DNA from: Planctomycetaceae bacterium
GTDB taxonomy: Bacteria; Planctomycetota; Planctomycetia; Pirellulales; UBA7805
Assembly (NCBI GenBank): GCA_902630355.1
Contig: CACOUL010000008.1
Coordinates: forward strand, 34,694 to 98,693
Reading direction: 5' to 3'
Length of the DNA: 64,000 nucleotides
A program made the position numbers and the translations under genes. Shown here piece after piece: positions 21,684 through 30,905 of the stretch (positions are counted from its first letter, which is position 1; each line of letters begins with the position of its first letter). Under the pieces are notes generated by a model that was not told the DNA's origin, searched no databases, and worked only from the letters and a program-made list of their open reading frames with translations.

Positions 21684-23951
21684 ATGCAATCAACCGCAAC
21701 CATCGCTGAAACGAGTCAAGCAGGATCCCCCTGGGCCCTGCAGTTGGTTGCTCTGCGCCGGCGCATTCGCCTGTTGATCGTTGCCAAAGCGTTTGTCTTG
21801 CTTTTGATGGCCCTGGCGGTGGGCTTCTGGTCGTCGCTGGCAATCGACTGGATCGGCGAACTTCCGCTCGCGGCCCGCGGACTCATTCTGATTTTCTTTT
21901 TCCCGCTGATCATCGGTGTGATGTGGAGATACTCGCTTTGCCGCTTGCGGATTCCGCTCACCGACAGCAGCATGGCGCTCTTATTGGAACGCCGTTACCC
22001 GATGCTGGAGGAAAGACTGCTGACTGTGGTCGAGTTGAGCGGGGCTGATCGAACGGATGAAGAGTGGGACCCAAGGTTGGTCGCGCAGCTTGCTGAAGAG
22101 ATCGGCCCTCTTTTCCCGCTCACCGGCACGGTCCGCATTTTTAATTTGGGTCCGCTTTTCCGCAGCGGTCTGCTTGCCTTCGTCGGCATATTCTCGGTCC
22201 TTTTGTTCTGGACTTTGCAGCCTACCGCGATGCACGTTTGGGCGCAGCGTAACCTGGCAATGCAAAATGTTCCCTGGCCTCGGGCCACATCGATCAGCGT
22301 ATTGGGATTTCCGGCTTCTGCCGGGGGGCAACGGGTGGAGAAAGTTGCACGCGGAGGGCGGGCGACAGTCCGCGTGCGTGCCGACTTGGACTACGAAATT
22401 CCCCAACGCGTCGAGTTGCATTTTGTCGCAGACGATGGAGCGGTACGCAGGGTGCCGATGACACGACTGAAGGCTGCCGTTCCGGGGCGGGATCAGCATC
22501 AGGAATACGAATATGTGTTCACCAACCTTCGGGCGTCGACACCATTGACAATTATCGGAGAAAGCCGCGAATTATTTGCAAAATCCGCTCGCGTCGACGG
22601 TTTACGGATCGAGGCGGTGGAGAGTCCCAATCTGATCGACATCCAGCTCAGCTACACCTATCCGGACTATTTGCAAAAGCGGCCCGAAAAAGGTTCGGTT
22701 CGGGTCAATCCGCCGATCCCCCGGGGAACGCAGGTCAGTGCGGTGTGCCGATCGAACAAGCCGCTCGCGGCAGTCCGCTATCGCAAGGGGGTCACCGGCG
22801 AGGAGTCGGGCGACGTGGAAGTCGACCTCGATCCGCAGGACGCGCACCGCTTTCGGGTCGACATGGGGACGATGCACGATGATACGCACGTTCACTTTCA
22901 ATTGACCGATGCCGATCAAATTGAGAATTCCGAACCGATACGGATCGGTTTTCGCACGATCGAGGACCGGGTGCCTGAGGTTGAAATACAACTCGATGGG
23001 ATCGGTAAATCGATCACGCCTCTGGCCGTCATCCCTTTGCGGGGCTCGGTGCAGGATGATTACGGCGTTGCCGAGAGTTGGATCGCCTACAGTGTGGATG
23101 GAGCGCCCGAGTCTGCCATTCCCCTCACGCTTTCGTCTGGGGGCGAGCTCGATGGATCCTCTTCCGCCCGACTCGATATCGAGCCACTTCGGTTGCAGCC
23201 CTCGCAGCGTATCACGCTCGGGGTCTGTGCGAGCGATCATTGTGACCTTCGCGAGAGTGAGTCGCACGGTGAGAGTGCCAAGTACACTTTAAAAATTGTG
23301 ACCGAGAGCCAACTGCGGGCGGAACTGGAGGCTCGAGAAAAGATTCTTCGTCGTAGAACGGAAACCATTTTGGCCGATGGGGAGCGGATGCAGGATTCGC
23401 TCAAAAGAATGCGACGCGGTGCAGATCGCTCGGAGTCCGGCGGAGAAGAATCTGCATCATCGCGTGAGGATTCAATTCGCATGGTACGCGTTGAGTCGGC
23501 GGTGAAGGCAGCGGAACGGATGCGGCATGAGACAGCCAATGTGGCGATGGAATTCGATCGGATTCTCATCGAATTGCGCAACAATCGCGTGACCCTTCTC
23601 GGTGAACTGGAAGAGCGAATCGGCGAACGCATCGTGGCGCCTCTCGATCGCATTGCATCGGCGATGATCCCCGAACTGGAGCAGAAGCTTCAGTTCGTGC
23701 GAGATCAGCTCGCAGATGCAGAGTCGTTTGCAGGTTCCCTGTCTGTCGCCGAAAATCATTTAAGAGAAATTCTAAGGCAGATGGAGTCGGTGATCGAAAA
23801 TATGCTCAAGCTACAGCGGTTCAATGAAGTTTTGGCCGATTTGCGTAAAATCATCGAGGCGCAGCAGCAAGTTTCCAACCAGACCAGCGACCAGCGGCAG
23901 AGGCTCGAAGCGGCGCTAAAAGAGCAATTGAAAAAAGATCTCCTCGATTGA
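21684..23951 (+). CDS. Large membrane protein of the moxR cluster (DUF4175-like)
   Basis: This 755-residue protein begins with two closely spaced transmembrane helices (about 31-50 and 60-78) and a third near 155-173. A long beta-rich periplasmic region follows, and the C-terminal third (from about 535) is charged and predicted coiled coil (REKILRRRTETILADGERMQ). The layout resembles the DUF4175 and TIGR02302-type proteins found next to moxR operons in other phyla, but the assignment rests on topology and context and not on a motif. It starts 24 nt after the VWA gene and is presumably co-transcribed. Confidence 0.7.
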   Translation: MQSTATIAETSQAGSPWALQLVALRRRIRLLIVAKAFVLLLMALAVGFWSSLAIDWIGELPLAARGLILIFFFPLIIGVMWRYSLCRLRIPLTDSSMALLLERRYPMLEERLLTVVELSGADRTDEEWDPRLVAQLAEEIGPLFPLTGTVRIFNLGPLFRSGLLAFVGIFSVLLFWTLQPTAMHVWAQRNLAMQNVPWPRATSISVLGFPASAGGQRVEKVARGGRATVRVRADLDYEIPQRVELHFVADDGAVRRVPMTRLKAAVPGRDQHQEYEYVFTNLRASTPLTIIGESRELFAKSARVDGLRIEAVESPNLIDIQLSYTYPDYLQKRPEKGSVRVNPPIPRGTQVSAVCRSNKPLAAVRYRKGVTGEESGDVEVDLDPQDAHRFRVDMGTMHDDTHVHFQLTDADQIENSEPIRIGFRTIEDRVPEVEIQLDGIGKSITPLAVIPLRGSVQDDYGVAESWIAYSVDGAPESAIPLTLSSGGELDGSSSARLDIEPLRLQPSQRITLGVCASDHCDLRESESHGESAKYTLKIVTESQLRAELEAREKILRRRTETILADGERMQDSLKRMRRGADRSESGGEESASSREDSIRMVRVESAVKAAERMRHETANVAMEFDRILIELRNNRVTLLGELEERIGERIVAPLDRIASAMIPELEQKLQFVRDQLADAESFAGSLSVAENHLREILRQMESVIENMLKLQRFNEVLADLRKIIEAQQQVSNQTSDQRQRLEAALKEQLKKDLLD

Positions 23952-24024
23952 AGGAACGGACCGCTATAATGAATTTATCGAATGTCTCTCGACACTGTCT
24001 CTCGACACGGAGGAGCCTGAGATC

Positions 24025-25632
24025 ATGACGGATCGGAACATGGCGTGCGCTCGGCTGGTGCTGTTGGGAATCCTGGCAGTGGCGGTGTGGCCGTTTGAGG
24101 CCGCAGCCGATTCTCCGCTGCAAGAGCGAGCTGACAAGCTGCACATCGATCAGGCGAAGGTTGCCGACCAATACGACCGCTTCAAGAAAAATATTACGGA
24201 CCTTGCCGATTTCTTGCGGCAGACCGATCCGGAGCGGGCCGAGGTACTTGAAAAGGCGGTTGCCCAGATGAATCGAGGCGACACCGTCGAGCGGTTCAAA
24301 ACGATTGTGGGTGTACTCGGGCAAGACGCGCTTCTCATCGCCGACTTAGACGATGTACTCGCAAGTCAGGAGTCTCTGGAGACCGAACTGCAGGCCCTGT
24401 TGACGCTCCTTCTCACGGAAAACCGGCAAAGTGAAAACCAGTCGGAAAAGCAGCGGATTGCACGCTATCTGAAAGAGATCAATCGGATGATCCGTGCGCA
24501 GAAGGGAATCTACGCTCAGACTGATCGGATCAGTCACCCCGAAGACTTGGCACCACGCCAATCGAAACTGGGAAAACAGTGTCAGGGGCTTGTGGAAAAG
24601 ATGCAGGCTGCGGGCGAGAAGACGAACCCACCTGCTTCCGGGAAGTCAGGCGAGGAGGAGCCAGGCCCCGGAGAGAATCCCACTGAAAAAGACCCCACTG
24701 AAAAATCGCCGGAAGGTGTAGAGGGAAACAAGCCGCCGCAGGAAAAAGCCCCAGGATCGCCAGGCGAGAAGCAAGGGCAGTCCGGGGAGAAGCAGTCCGG
24801 GGAAAAGCAGCAATCCGGTAAGCTCACGCCCCAGCAGGCGGTTGAGCAAGCGCAGCAAAAGATGCAGGCGGCCGCCAAACGACTTGCGGAAGCAAAAAAA
24901 GAGGAGGCAGTGGAAAAACAACAGGAGGCGATTGCGGCGCTCGAGAAAGCCAAAGCTGAATTAGCCCGCATCCTCAGGCAGCTTCGTGAAGAGGAGATCG
25001 AGCGTGTGCTCGCACTGCTCGAGGCGAGGTTCCAGAAAATACTTCGCTTGCAAAAGAAGGTCTACGAACAGACCATCGTGCTCGACCAAACGCCACAAGA
25101 AGATCGTGATCGCCGGTTTGAAATCGAATCGAGTCGTCTGGGCGAAAAGGAATCGAAGATCGTCGCCTTGGTCGATGCGACGCTCATTCTTTTTAGAAAT
25201 GAAGGTTCGGCGGTTGCCCTTCCGGAAGCATCGTTGCAACTGCGCGAAGACATGGAAATGGTGATGGTAAGGCTCGATCAGGCGGAAACCGGATCGATCA
25301 CACAACAACTCATGGAAGATATCATCGAATCCCTCGAGGAAATTCTGGCGGCAATCGAACGGTCGCAGGAGAATCAACAGCAGAGGCAACAGGCAGGCCA
25401 AGCGGGTGGCTCCGGCGATGCCGAGCAGCCCCTGGTCGATATGCTGGCGGAGTTAAAAATGATTCGCTCGTTGCAGTGGCGTGTGAATCGACGAACGGCC
25501 ATGTACCAGGAGGTGTTGCTGGCGGGACGCTCGCCGCGGGAGAAACTCATGCCCGAATTGCGAAAGCTTGCAGACCGGCAAGCCCGCATCGAGAGGATCG
25601 CGAGAGACATTGTGCTGGAAAATAATCGTTGA
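24025..25632 (+). CDS. Secreted coiled-coil protein, unknown function
   Basis: The 535-residue protein has a signal peptide (hydrophobic core VLLGILAVAVWPF, cleavage likely after AAA). Glu/Lys-rich helical regions flank a low-complexity linker of Pro, Gly, Glu, Lys and Ser at about 200-265. Long heptad-like stretches at 270-360 and 440-530 suggest extended coiled coils. A good ribosome binding site (GGAGGAG near 24010) supports ATG 24025. I recognise no family. Position after the DUF4175-like protein, which also ends in coiled coil, suggests the two interact in the periplasm; that is inference. Confidence 0.75.
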   Translation: MTDRNMACARLVLLGILAVAVWPFEAAADSPLQERADKLHIDQAKVADQYDRFKKNITDLADFLRQTDPERAEVLEKAVAQMNRGDTVERFKTIVGVLGQDALLIADLDDVLASQESLETELQALLTLLLTENRQSENQSEKQRIARYLKEINRMIRAQKGIYAQTDRISHPEDLAPRQSKLGKQCQGLVEKMQAAGEKTNPPASGKSGEEEPGPGENPTEKDPTEKSPEGVEGNKPPQEKAPGSPGEKQGQSGEKQSGEKQQSGKLTPQQAVEQAQQKMQAAAKRLAEAKKEEAVEKQQEAIAALEKAKAELARILRQLREEEIERVLALLEARFQKILRLQKKVYEQTIVLDQTPQEDRDRRFEIESSRLGEKESKIVALVDATLILFRNEGSAVALPEASLQLREDMEMVMVRLDQAETGSITQQLMEDIIESLEEILAAIERSQENQQQRQQAGQAGGSGDAEQPLVDMLAELKMIRSLQWRVNRRTAMYQEVLLAGRSPREKLMPELRKLADRQARIERIARDIVLENNR

Positions 25633-25665
25633 GGCCTCGTTTTCCGTCAAGAAGGACCCTTTGAG

Positions 25666-26709
25666 ATGAAGCGACTTTCCTTTTGCCTACGGCTTGCGGC
25701 CATTTTGTTGGCCGTCGCGGTACCGTGCGCCGCAGCAGACTCGGGCGAACAGCCACCGCAGGAGGAACCCGCGATTGTCACGCGGCTCCAAGCGGCTCCG
25801 AGCCAGGAAGCGATACGCGACAGGTGGTTGGCCTATATGCAGGAGCAAAACATTCCAGCACAAACGCAGGCCGAGGTTCTCGAGTTATGGGAGGCGACCG
25901 AAGAGGAAGAAAAACTCAACCGCATGGTCGCTTCGATTGCGATTCTGCATCCTGAGTGGGTGTCGATGGCGGAAGCATCGCGGCGATCGCAAGCCGATCA
26001 CGCCGACGCGGAGGCGTGGCGCGAGCAGTCCGCGGTGCCACCCTTGGTCCGCGATCCCCTGCAGTTGTGGGTGGCCTTAGGCTGGATTCAGCAGGGACGG
26101 CACGCCGAGGCGGCAGCGCTGCTCGATGGGATTGCAACCGACCGGCTCGTCGATCCGGTATCCTACGCGTTTGCCCTGAGTGTGATTCACCACCAGAGGG
26201 CCAACAAACAGCAGGGCCTTGAGTTGCTCGAATGGCTGCGAAAAGACGCCGATGCGGTCCCGCAACGCTATCGGGTATTGGCCGAGTTGATGTACGACGA
26301 TCTTCAGCAACTCGAGCCCGGTTCGCTCGACGATATTTCGCGGCGGATGAAGCAGATTCGTCAACAACTCGATTTAGGACGCACTGGCGAAGGGGTTTTG
26401 CGGACAGAGGACGAGGTCATCGAGATGCTCGACAAACTCATCGAGGAGGAGTCGAAGAAGCAAGCGAGTCAGTCCCAGTCGGCCAGTTCCGGTGGGGCAC
26501 CGTCGCGGCCGGCGGAGGAGAGTCGTTTGGCCGGGGGCAAGGGAGCGGGCCAAGTGACGAAGCGACCGGTCGGAAAATCGAGCGGTTGGGGCGATTTGCC
26601 GCCGAAGGAGCGCGAGGAAGCGATGCAGGAAATCAGTCGCGAGTTCCCCGCGCATTACCGCAAGGTGATCGAAGCCTATTTCCGTGAACTGGCGCGGCAA
26701 CAGCAATGA
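25666..26709 (+). CDS. Secreted hypothetical protein of the moxR cluster
   Basis: The 347-residue protein begins with a signal peptide (LRLAAILLAVAVPCAAA). The middle is helical and TPR-like (PLQLWVALGWIQQGRHAEAAALLDGIA). A Ser/Gly/Pro linker at about 265-305 leads to a C-terminal amphipathic segment rich in Arg and Glu (PKEREEAMQEISREFPAHYR). That tail, with a Trp-Gly-x-Leu-Pro-x-Lys-x-Arg pattern, recurs in planctomycete proteins next to moxR operons as I recall, but I know no function. AAGAAGGA upstream of ATG 25666 supports the start. Confidence 0.72.
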   Translation: MKRLSFCLRLAAILLAVAVPCAAADSGEQPPQEEPAIVTRLQAAPSQEAIRDRWLAYMQEQNIPAQTQAEVLELWEATEEEEKLNRMVASIAILHPEWVSMAEASRRSQADHADAEAWREQSAVPPLVRDPLQLWVALGWIQQGRHAEAAALLDGIATDRLVDPVSYAFALSVIHHQRANKQQGLELLEWLRKDADAVPQRYRVLAELMYDDLQQLEPGSLDDISRRMKQIRQQLDLGRTGEGVLRTEDEVIEMLDKLIEEESKKQASQSQSASSGGAPSRPAEESRLAGGKGAGQVTKRPVGKSSGWGDLPPKEREEAMQEISREFPAHYRKVIEAYFRELARQQQ

Positions 26710-26724
26710 CAGAGTGAGAGGAAA

Positions 26725-28026
26725 ATGTTTTTTCTATTGATTGCCCTCACCACGCAGAGCATTTCCTTGAATCTCTCCGCGCCGGAGGTGACGGTGCGTG
26801 CGATTGGCGGCGAGACGGTCACGGGCAAGCTGCTCGATTGGACAGAATCCGCAATGACGGTCGAGGCCGGCGAGGGCGAGCAACAGATTGACAACGAGGC
26901 GTTGGCCTCAGTGGCCTTTGTCCCCGTGGCGGGGTCTGCGCCGGCCGATGCATCGTTAACTTCCGCAATTCAAATTGAATTTGTCGATCGCAGTGAACTG
27001 ATATCGTCGAACTTCACATCACTGGATCGCGAGGCAGCCATCACCGGGGCCACCATCACCGGGGCCACCAGCAGCGAGCATCGGTTTCCGCTCGACTCGG
27101 TCCGTTCGGTACGGTTCCCGCTCACCGATCCCGGCTTGCTTCGCGCGTGGGACCGACTGCGAAAAAAACCGCGACGGGTTGACCGGCTTGCGGTCCGCAA
27201 AGGAGAAGAGATCGACTACGTCGACGGGGTCATCTCGCGTGTGACGCCCCAGCGAGTCGACTTTCTGCTCGATGGCGAACTGATACCGGTCAAACGCACC
27301 AAACTCGTCGGCCTGCTCTTCGCGGATCGGAAGGTCGCCGCGATGCGGCCGGCCAGATGTCAGCTTTCGACGCGGGATGGATCGCGTCTCGTGCTCTCGG
27401 GTTGGGAGTATCAGCCCGATCACCTGGTCGCGAAAACGCCGGCGGGATTGTTGCTCCCCCTGCCCTACGCGGAGTTGCGTGAGATCGATTTTTTACGCGA
27501 AAGGATCGTTTACCTTTCCCGGATTAAACCGCTCCGTGCGGAGTGGACTCCCTACCTGGCGGTGGGCAATTTAGGCCCCACGCTCGCCGGTTTCTACGCA
27601 CCCCAGCGGGAGCGAACGGGAGAAGCGGCCGAACGAGCCTCCACTGCCGGTCGCTTCGAGATCGTGACCTTGCCCATTGAGGATCCCGCCGATGGCTCGC
27701 TACGTCCTCCTGAGGTCGAATCGTATCGAGAGGGTTTGGCGATCCATAGTCAATCACGCTTGGTGTTCGATTTGCCGCGCGATGCGCAGCGTTTTGAAAC
27801 CCGGGTCGGAATCGACGCGAGGACCGCGCATCTGGGGAGTGTCGACTTGGAAATATTGGCCGACGGCGAATCGCTGTTTGCCGAGGAGATTTCAGGTGAA
27901 ACCGGCCCGCGCGATGTGTCTGTCGATATCGAGGGGGCCCAACGATTGGAAATTCGTGTGGGATTCGGTAAAAATCTGGACCTGGGAGATCGAGTGAATT
28001 TCTGCAACGCTCGGATCGTAAAGTAA
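26725..28026 (+). CDS. Secreted protein with C-terminal NPCBM/NEW2-type domain
   Basis: The 433-residue protein has a short hydrophobic N-terminus (MFFLLIALTTQSISLNLSA). Beta-rich repeats each open with a small Sm-like strand pattern (VRAIGGETVTGKLLDW, LSTRDGSRLVLSGW). The last 110 residues contain REGLAIHSQSRLVFDLP and a DLEILADGESLF segment. They match the galactose-binding-like NPCBM (novel putative carbohydrate-binding module) domain, which suggests carbohydrate or cell-wall contact. GAGAGGA supports the start. A 15-bp in-frame tandem duplication at 27040-27069 (ITGATITGAT) is present. Confidence 0.8.
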   Translation: MFFLLIALTTQSISLNLSAPEVTVRAIGGETVTGKLLDWTESAMTVEAGEGEQQIDNEALASVAFVPVAGSAPADASLTSAIQIEFVDRSELISSNFTSLDREAAITGATITGATSSEHRFPLDSVRSVRFPLTDPGLLRAWDRLRKKPRRVDRLAVRKGEEIDYVDGVISRVTPQRVDFLLDGELIPVKRTKLVGLLFADRKVAAMRPARCQLSTRDGSRLVLSGWEYQPDHLVAKTPAGLLLPLPYAELREIDFLRERIVYLSRIKPLRAEWTPYLAVGNLGPTLAGFYAPQRERTGEAAERASTAGRFEIVTLPIEDPADGSLRPPEVESYREGLAIHSQSRLVFDLPRDAQRFETRVGIDARTAHLGSVDLEILADGESLFAEEISGETGPRDVSVDIEGAQRLEIRVGFGKNLDLGDRVNFCNARIVK

Positions 28027-28104
28027 AATCAGCCGTACCGAGCGAAACCGCACAGAGCTAAATTGCACCGACGCATCACTTCACTTGCCACAAGCTGAGT
28101 CACG

Positions 28105-29856
28105 ATGAAACAAAACACGCTTACCATTCTGCTCGCCTGCTGTGGATTGTTCACTGCCGCGCAGAGTTGGAGCGAGGTGCCGCAGGAAGTGCTCGAGGCG
28201 GAAGCGGCCCGAGTCGACGTGGTGGCTGATGCGTCGGCCAGCACGCTTGCGGTTTTCGGGCCGCAGGGTGGCGGCGGAGGATCGGGCGTGGTGATCACGC
28301 CGGATGGATATGCGCTGACGAACTTTCATGTGACGCAACCGGTCGGCAATGCGTTGAAGTGCGGGATGAGCGATGGCGTACTCTACGACGCGGTGATCGT
28401 GGGATCGGATCCCACGGGCGATGTGGCATTGATCAAGCTTTTCGGACGCGACGACTTTCCCTCGGCGGAGTTAGGCGACAGCGATCAGGTGCGAGTCGGT
28501 GACTGGGCTCTGGTGATCGGCAATCCTTTTCTCCTGGCGACCGATTTTAAACCGACCGTGAGTTACGGGTTGATTTCGGGCGTGCATCGCTACCAGTACC
28601 CTTCGGGCACCCTGTTGGAGTATGCCGATTGTTTGCAGACAGATGCCGCGATCAACCCGGGCAATTCCGGTGGCCCGCTGTTTGATGCGGCCGGCAGGCT
28701 GATTGGGATCAACGGTCGCGGTTCGTTCGAAAAACGCGGGCGGGTCAATGTCGGGGTCGGCTATGCGATTTCAGTGAATCAGATCAAAAACTTTCTCAGT
28801 TATCTGCAGAGTGGCCGGATCGTCGACCATGCGACGCTCGGTGCCGTGGTCAGCACCGATTCCGAAGGCCGCGTGGTGGTCGCCGATATTCTCGAGACGA
28901 GCGATGCCTATCGCCGCGGTTTGCGTATCGATGACGAGATTGTCGCCTTTGCCGGTCGGCCCGTTCGCTCGGTGAATGGATTTAAGAATATTCTCGGCAC
29001 CCTGCCCCGGCTCTGGCAGGTTCCGCTCGTGTATCGTCGAGATGGCGAAACGAGTTCGATCCGCGTGCGGTTGGCTGGCGTACACAGTGCGGGTGAGTTG
29101 GCCGAGAAGTTGAAAAAACCGGTGGTCCAACCGAACCCCGAGCGACCGGGTCCCGAAGGACCCGCGCCGCAGCCACCGATGCCACAGCCGCCGGCCCCGA
29201 AAAACCGAAAGATGCCTCCGGTGGTGGCTGCACATTTTGAAGCCAAGAGCGGCTATGCCAATTACTACTACAACCGGGAGCATCAACGGCGGCTGGCCGA
29301 GGCTTTCAGCCCGTACCGTGCGGGAATTGCCAGTGAGGGAGATTGGCGATTGGAGGGAACGTTCACCGATGCCCAACTCGAGGGCCCCGTACGGCTTGAT
29401 TTGTCTGCCGACCGGGGAACGATCGACTTGCCACACTACCGGGGTCGTGCCGATTTCAGTGGGCCACTTTTTGAATATCTCGATCCACCGGAAACGGGTG
29501 GATTGCTCGTGACATTGCACCTCTGGCAGCGACTCCTGCAGCGCGGGATCGAAGATTTTGGCGAGATGCAGTATCTCGGACGGATGCCTGCGGAAACGGG
29601 AGCCGAACTCGATGTACTGCAATCGGTTTACGGCGGAGTCGAAGTGCGATTTTTGTTCGATCCGGTATCGGGTCAATTGCAGGGGATGGAGATGTTTGCC
29701 GAGGAAGAGGTCGATCCCTGCGAAATTCGATTTGCCGACTATCGCGCAGTCGGTGAGTCGCAGTTGCCGCACACGGTCGAGGTCCGGCACGCCGACGAGA
29801 CCTACGGCACGCTGCGGGCAGAGAAATTCACCTGGGGCGAGGGGATCGATCGATGA
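28105..29856 (+). CDS. HtrA/DegP-type serine protease with PDZ domain, intact triad
   Basis: The 583-residue secreted protease (signal peptide residues 1-24) has a trypsin-like domain with a complete triad: His75 in LTNFHV, Asp106 in TGDVALIKL, Ser188 in NPGNSGGPL. One PDZ domain follows (about 240-325), then a Pro-rich linker (330-365) and a C-terminal domain of about 215 residues that I do not recognise. Its probable role is periplasmic protein quality control or processing. The next two genes are paralogues that lack the triad, and the three overlap by ATGA, so they are translated together and may form a mixed complex. Confidence 0.92.
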   Translation: MKQNTLTILLACCGLFTAAQSWSEVPQEVLEAEAARVDVVADASASTLAVFGPQGGGGGSGVVITPDGYALTNFHVTQPVGNALKCGMSDGVLYDAVIVGSDPTGDVALIKLFGRDDFPSAELGDSDQVRVGDWALVIGNPFLLATDFKPTVSYGLISGVHRYQYPSGTLLEYADCLQTDAAINPGNSGGPLFDAAGRLIGINGRGSFEKRGRVNVGVGYAISVNQIKNFLSYLQSGRIVDHATLGAVVSTDSEGRVVVADILETSDAYRRGLRIDDEIVAFAGRPVRSVNGFKNILGTLPRLWQVPLVYRRDGETSSIRVRLAGVHSAGELAEKLKKPVVQPNPERPGPEGPAPQPPMPQPPAPKNRKMPPVVAAHFEAKSGYANYYYNREHQRRLAEAFSPYRAGIASEGDWRLEGTFTDAQLEGPVRLDLSADRGTIDLPHYRGRADFSGPLFEYLDPPETGGLLVTLHLWQRLLQRGIEDFGEMQYLGRMPAETGAELDVLQSVYGGVEVRFLFDPVSGQLQGMEMFAEEEVDPCEIRFADYRAVGESQLPHTVEVRHADETYGTLRAEKFTWGEGIDR

Positions 29857-30905
29857 GAATCAAACGCACGATCCACGCCACTTTGGCACTGCTGATGTTA
29901 TTCGGGGCGGTCTCGACGGCCTGCGGCCGCTCGCTTGCCACGCAGGTCGATCGCGTTCAGCCGAAGATTGTCAAATTGTATGGAGCCGGAGGGATCAGGA
30001 ATTTAGAGGCCTACCAGACCGGTATCCTCATTTCTGCCGACGGACATGTACTGACAGTGTGGAGCAATGTGCTCGACACCGATGCGGTGCGGGCGACGCT
30101 ACACGACGGACGCAGTTACGAGGCCGAGATTGTCGGGGTCGATCCCTGGCTTGAAATTGCAGTCCTGAAGATTGAAGGAAATGACCTGGCGCACTTTTCG
30201 CTCGAGCAGGCGGCGGAAGGCCGGGTGGGAGAGCGGATTCTGGCATTCAGTAACCTCTTCGGGGTGGCGACCGGTTCTGAGCCGGCGAGCGTGCAGCGAG
30301 GCGTCATTTCAGCCGTCACGCAGTTGAAGGCCCGGCGGGGCGTCTTTCAAACCCAGTACGCGGGCCCTGTCTACGTGCTCGATGCGATGACCAACAATCC
30401 GGGGGCTGCAGGGGGTGGACTGACCGCCCTCGACGGCCGACTCCTCGGCCTGCTGGGGAAAGAACTGAAAAACCGGCAAGACAATACCTGGTTGAATTAC
30501 GCGCTGCCGGTGGATGCAGTGCGCGACTCGGTCGCGGGGATCATTGCGGGGCAGCCACAAAAGCCCCCCGAGCCGACATCGATTCCCGTCCGGAAACCGG
30601 TCGACTTGCCGCAACTCGGTGTCGATCTGGTGCCGCATGTGGTCGACGGCACCCCGCCCTTCGTCGATGCGGTCAGGCCGGGCTCTGCGGCTGCGAAGGC
30701 GGGACTGCGGCCTGATGATCTGATTCTTTTTGTGGGAGATGTGCTGGTGCAATCGATCAACGATCTCGACAGGCAATGCGGGCAGATCGAAAGCGGCAAT
30801 ACACTCCTCATGCTAGTCCGCCGTGGGGAGGCGATTGAAAAGATTGAATTGGAAACCGAGTCCTCTCAGCCCAGGCGACCGCGCACAGGAGAATCGTTGC
30901 GATGA
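29853..30905 (+). CDS. HtrA-like pseudoprotease with PDZ domain (triad lost)
   Basis: The 350-residue secreted protein has the trypsin-like fold plus PDZ (about 245-335) of HtrA, aligned easily with the preceding gene. The active site is gone: the His position reads LTVWSNV (Ser71/Asn72), the Asp position reads WLEIAVLKI (Glu101), and the Ser motif reads NPGAAGGGL (Ala186). Frame and length are intact, so this is a conserved non-catalytic protein and not a decayed gene. A role as a regulatory or substrate-binding subunit of the active protease next door is inferred. ATGA overlaps exist at both ends. Confidence 0.88.
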   Translation: MRIKRTIHATLALLMLFGAVSTACGRSLATQVDRVQPKIVKLYGAGGIRNLEAYQTGILISADGHVLTVWSNVLDTDAVRATLHDGRSYEAEIVGVDPWLEIAVLKIEGNDLAHFSLEQAAEGRVGERILAFSNLFGVATGSEPASVQRGVISAVTQLKARRGVFQTQYAGPVYVLDAMTNNPGAAGGGLTALDGRLLGLLGKELKNRQDNTWLNYALPVDAVRDSVAGIIAGQPQKPPEPTSIPVRKPVDLPQLGVDLVPHVVDGTPPFVDAVRPGSAAAKAGLRPDDLILFVGDVLVQSINDLDRQCGQIESGNTLLMLVRRGEAIEKIELETESSQPRRPRTGESLR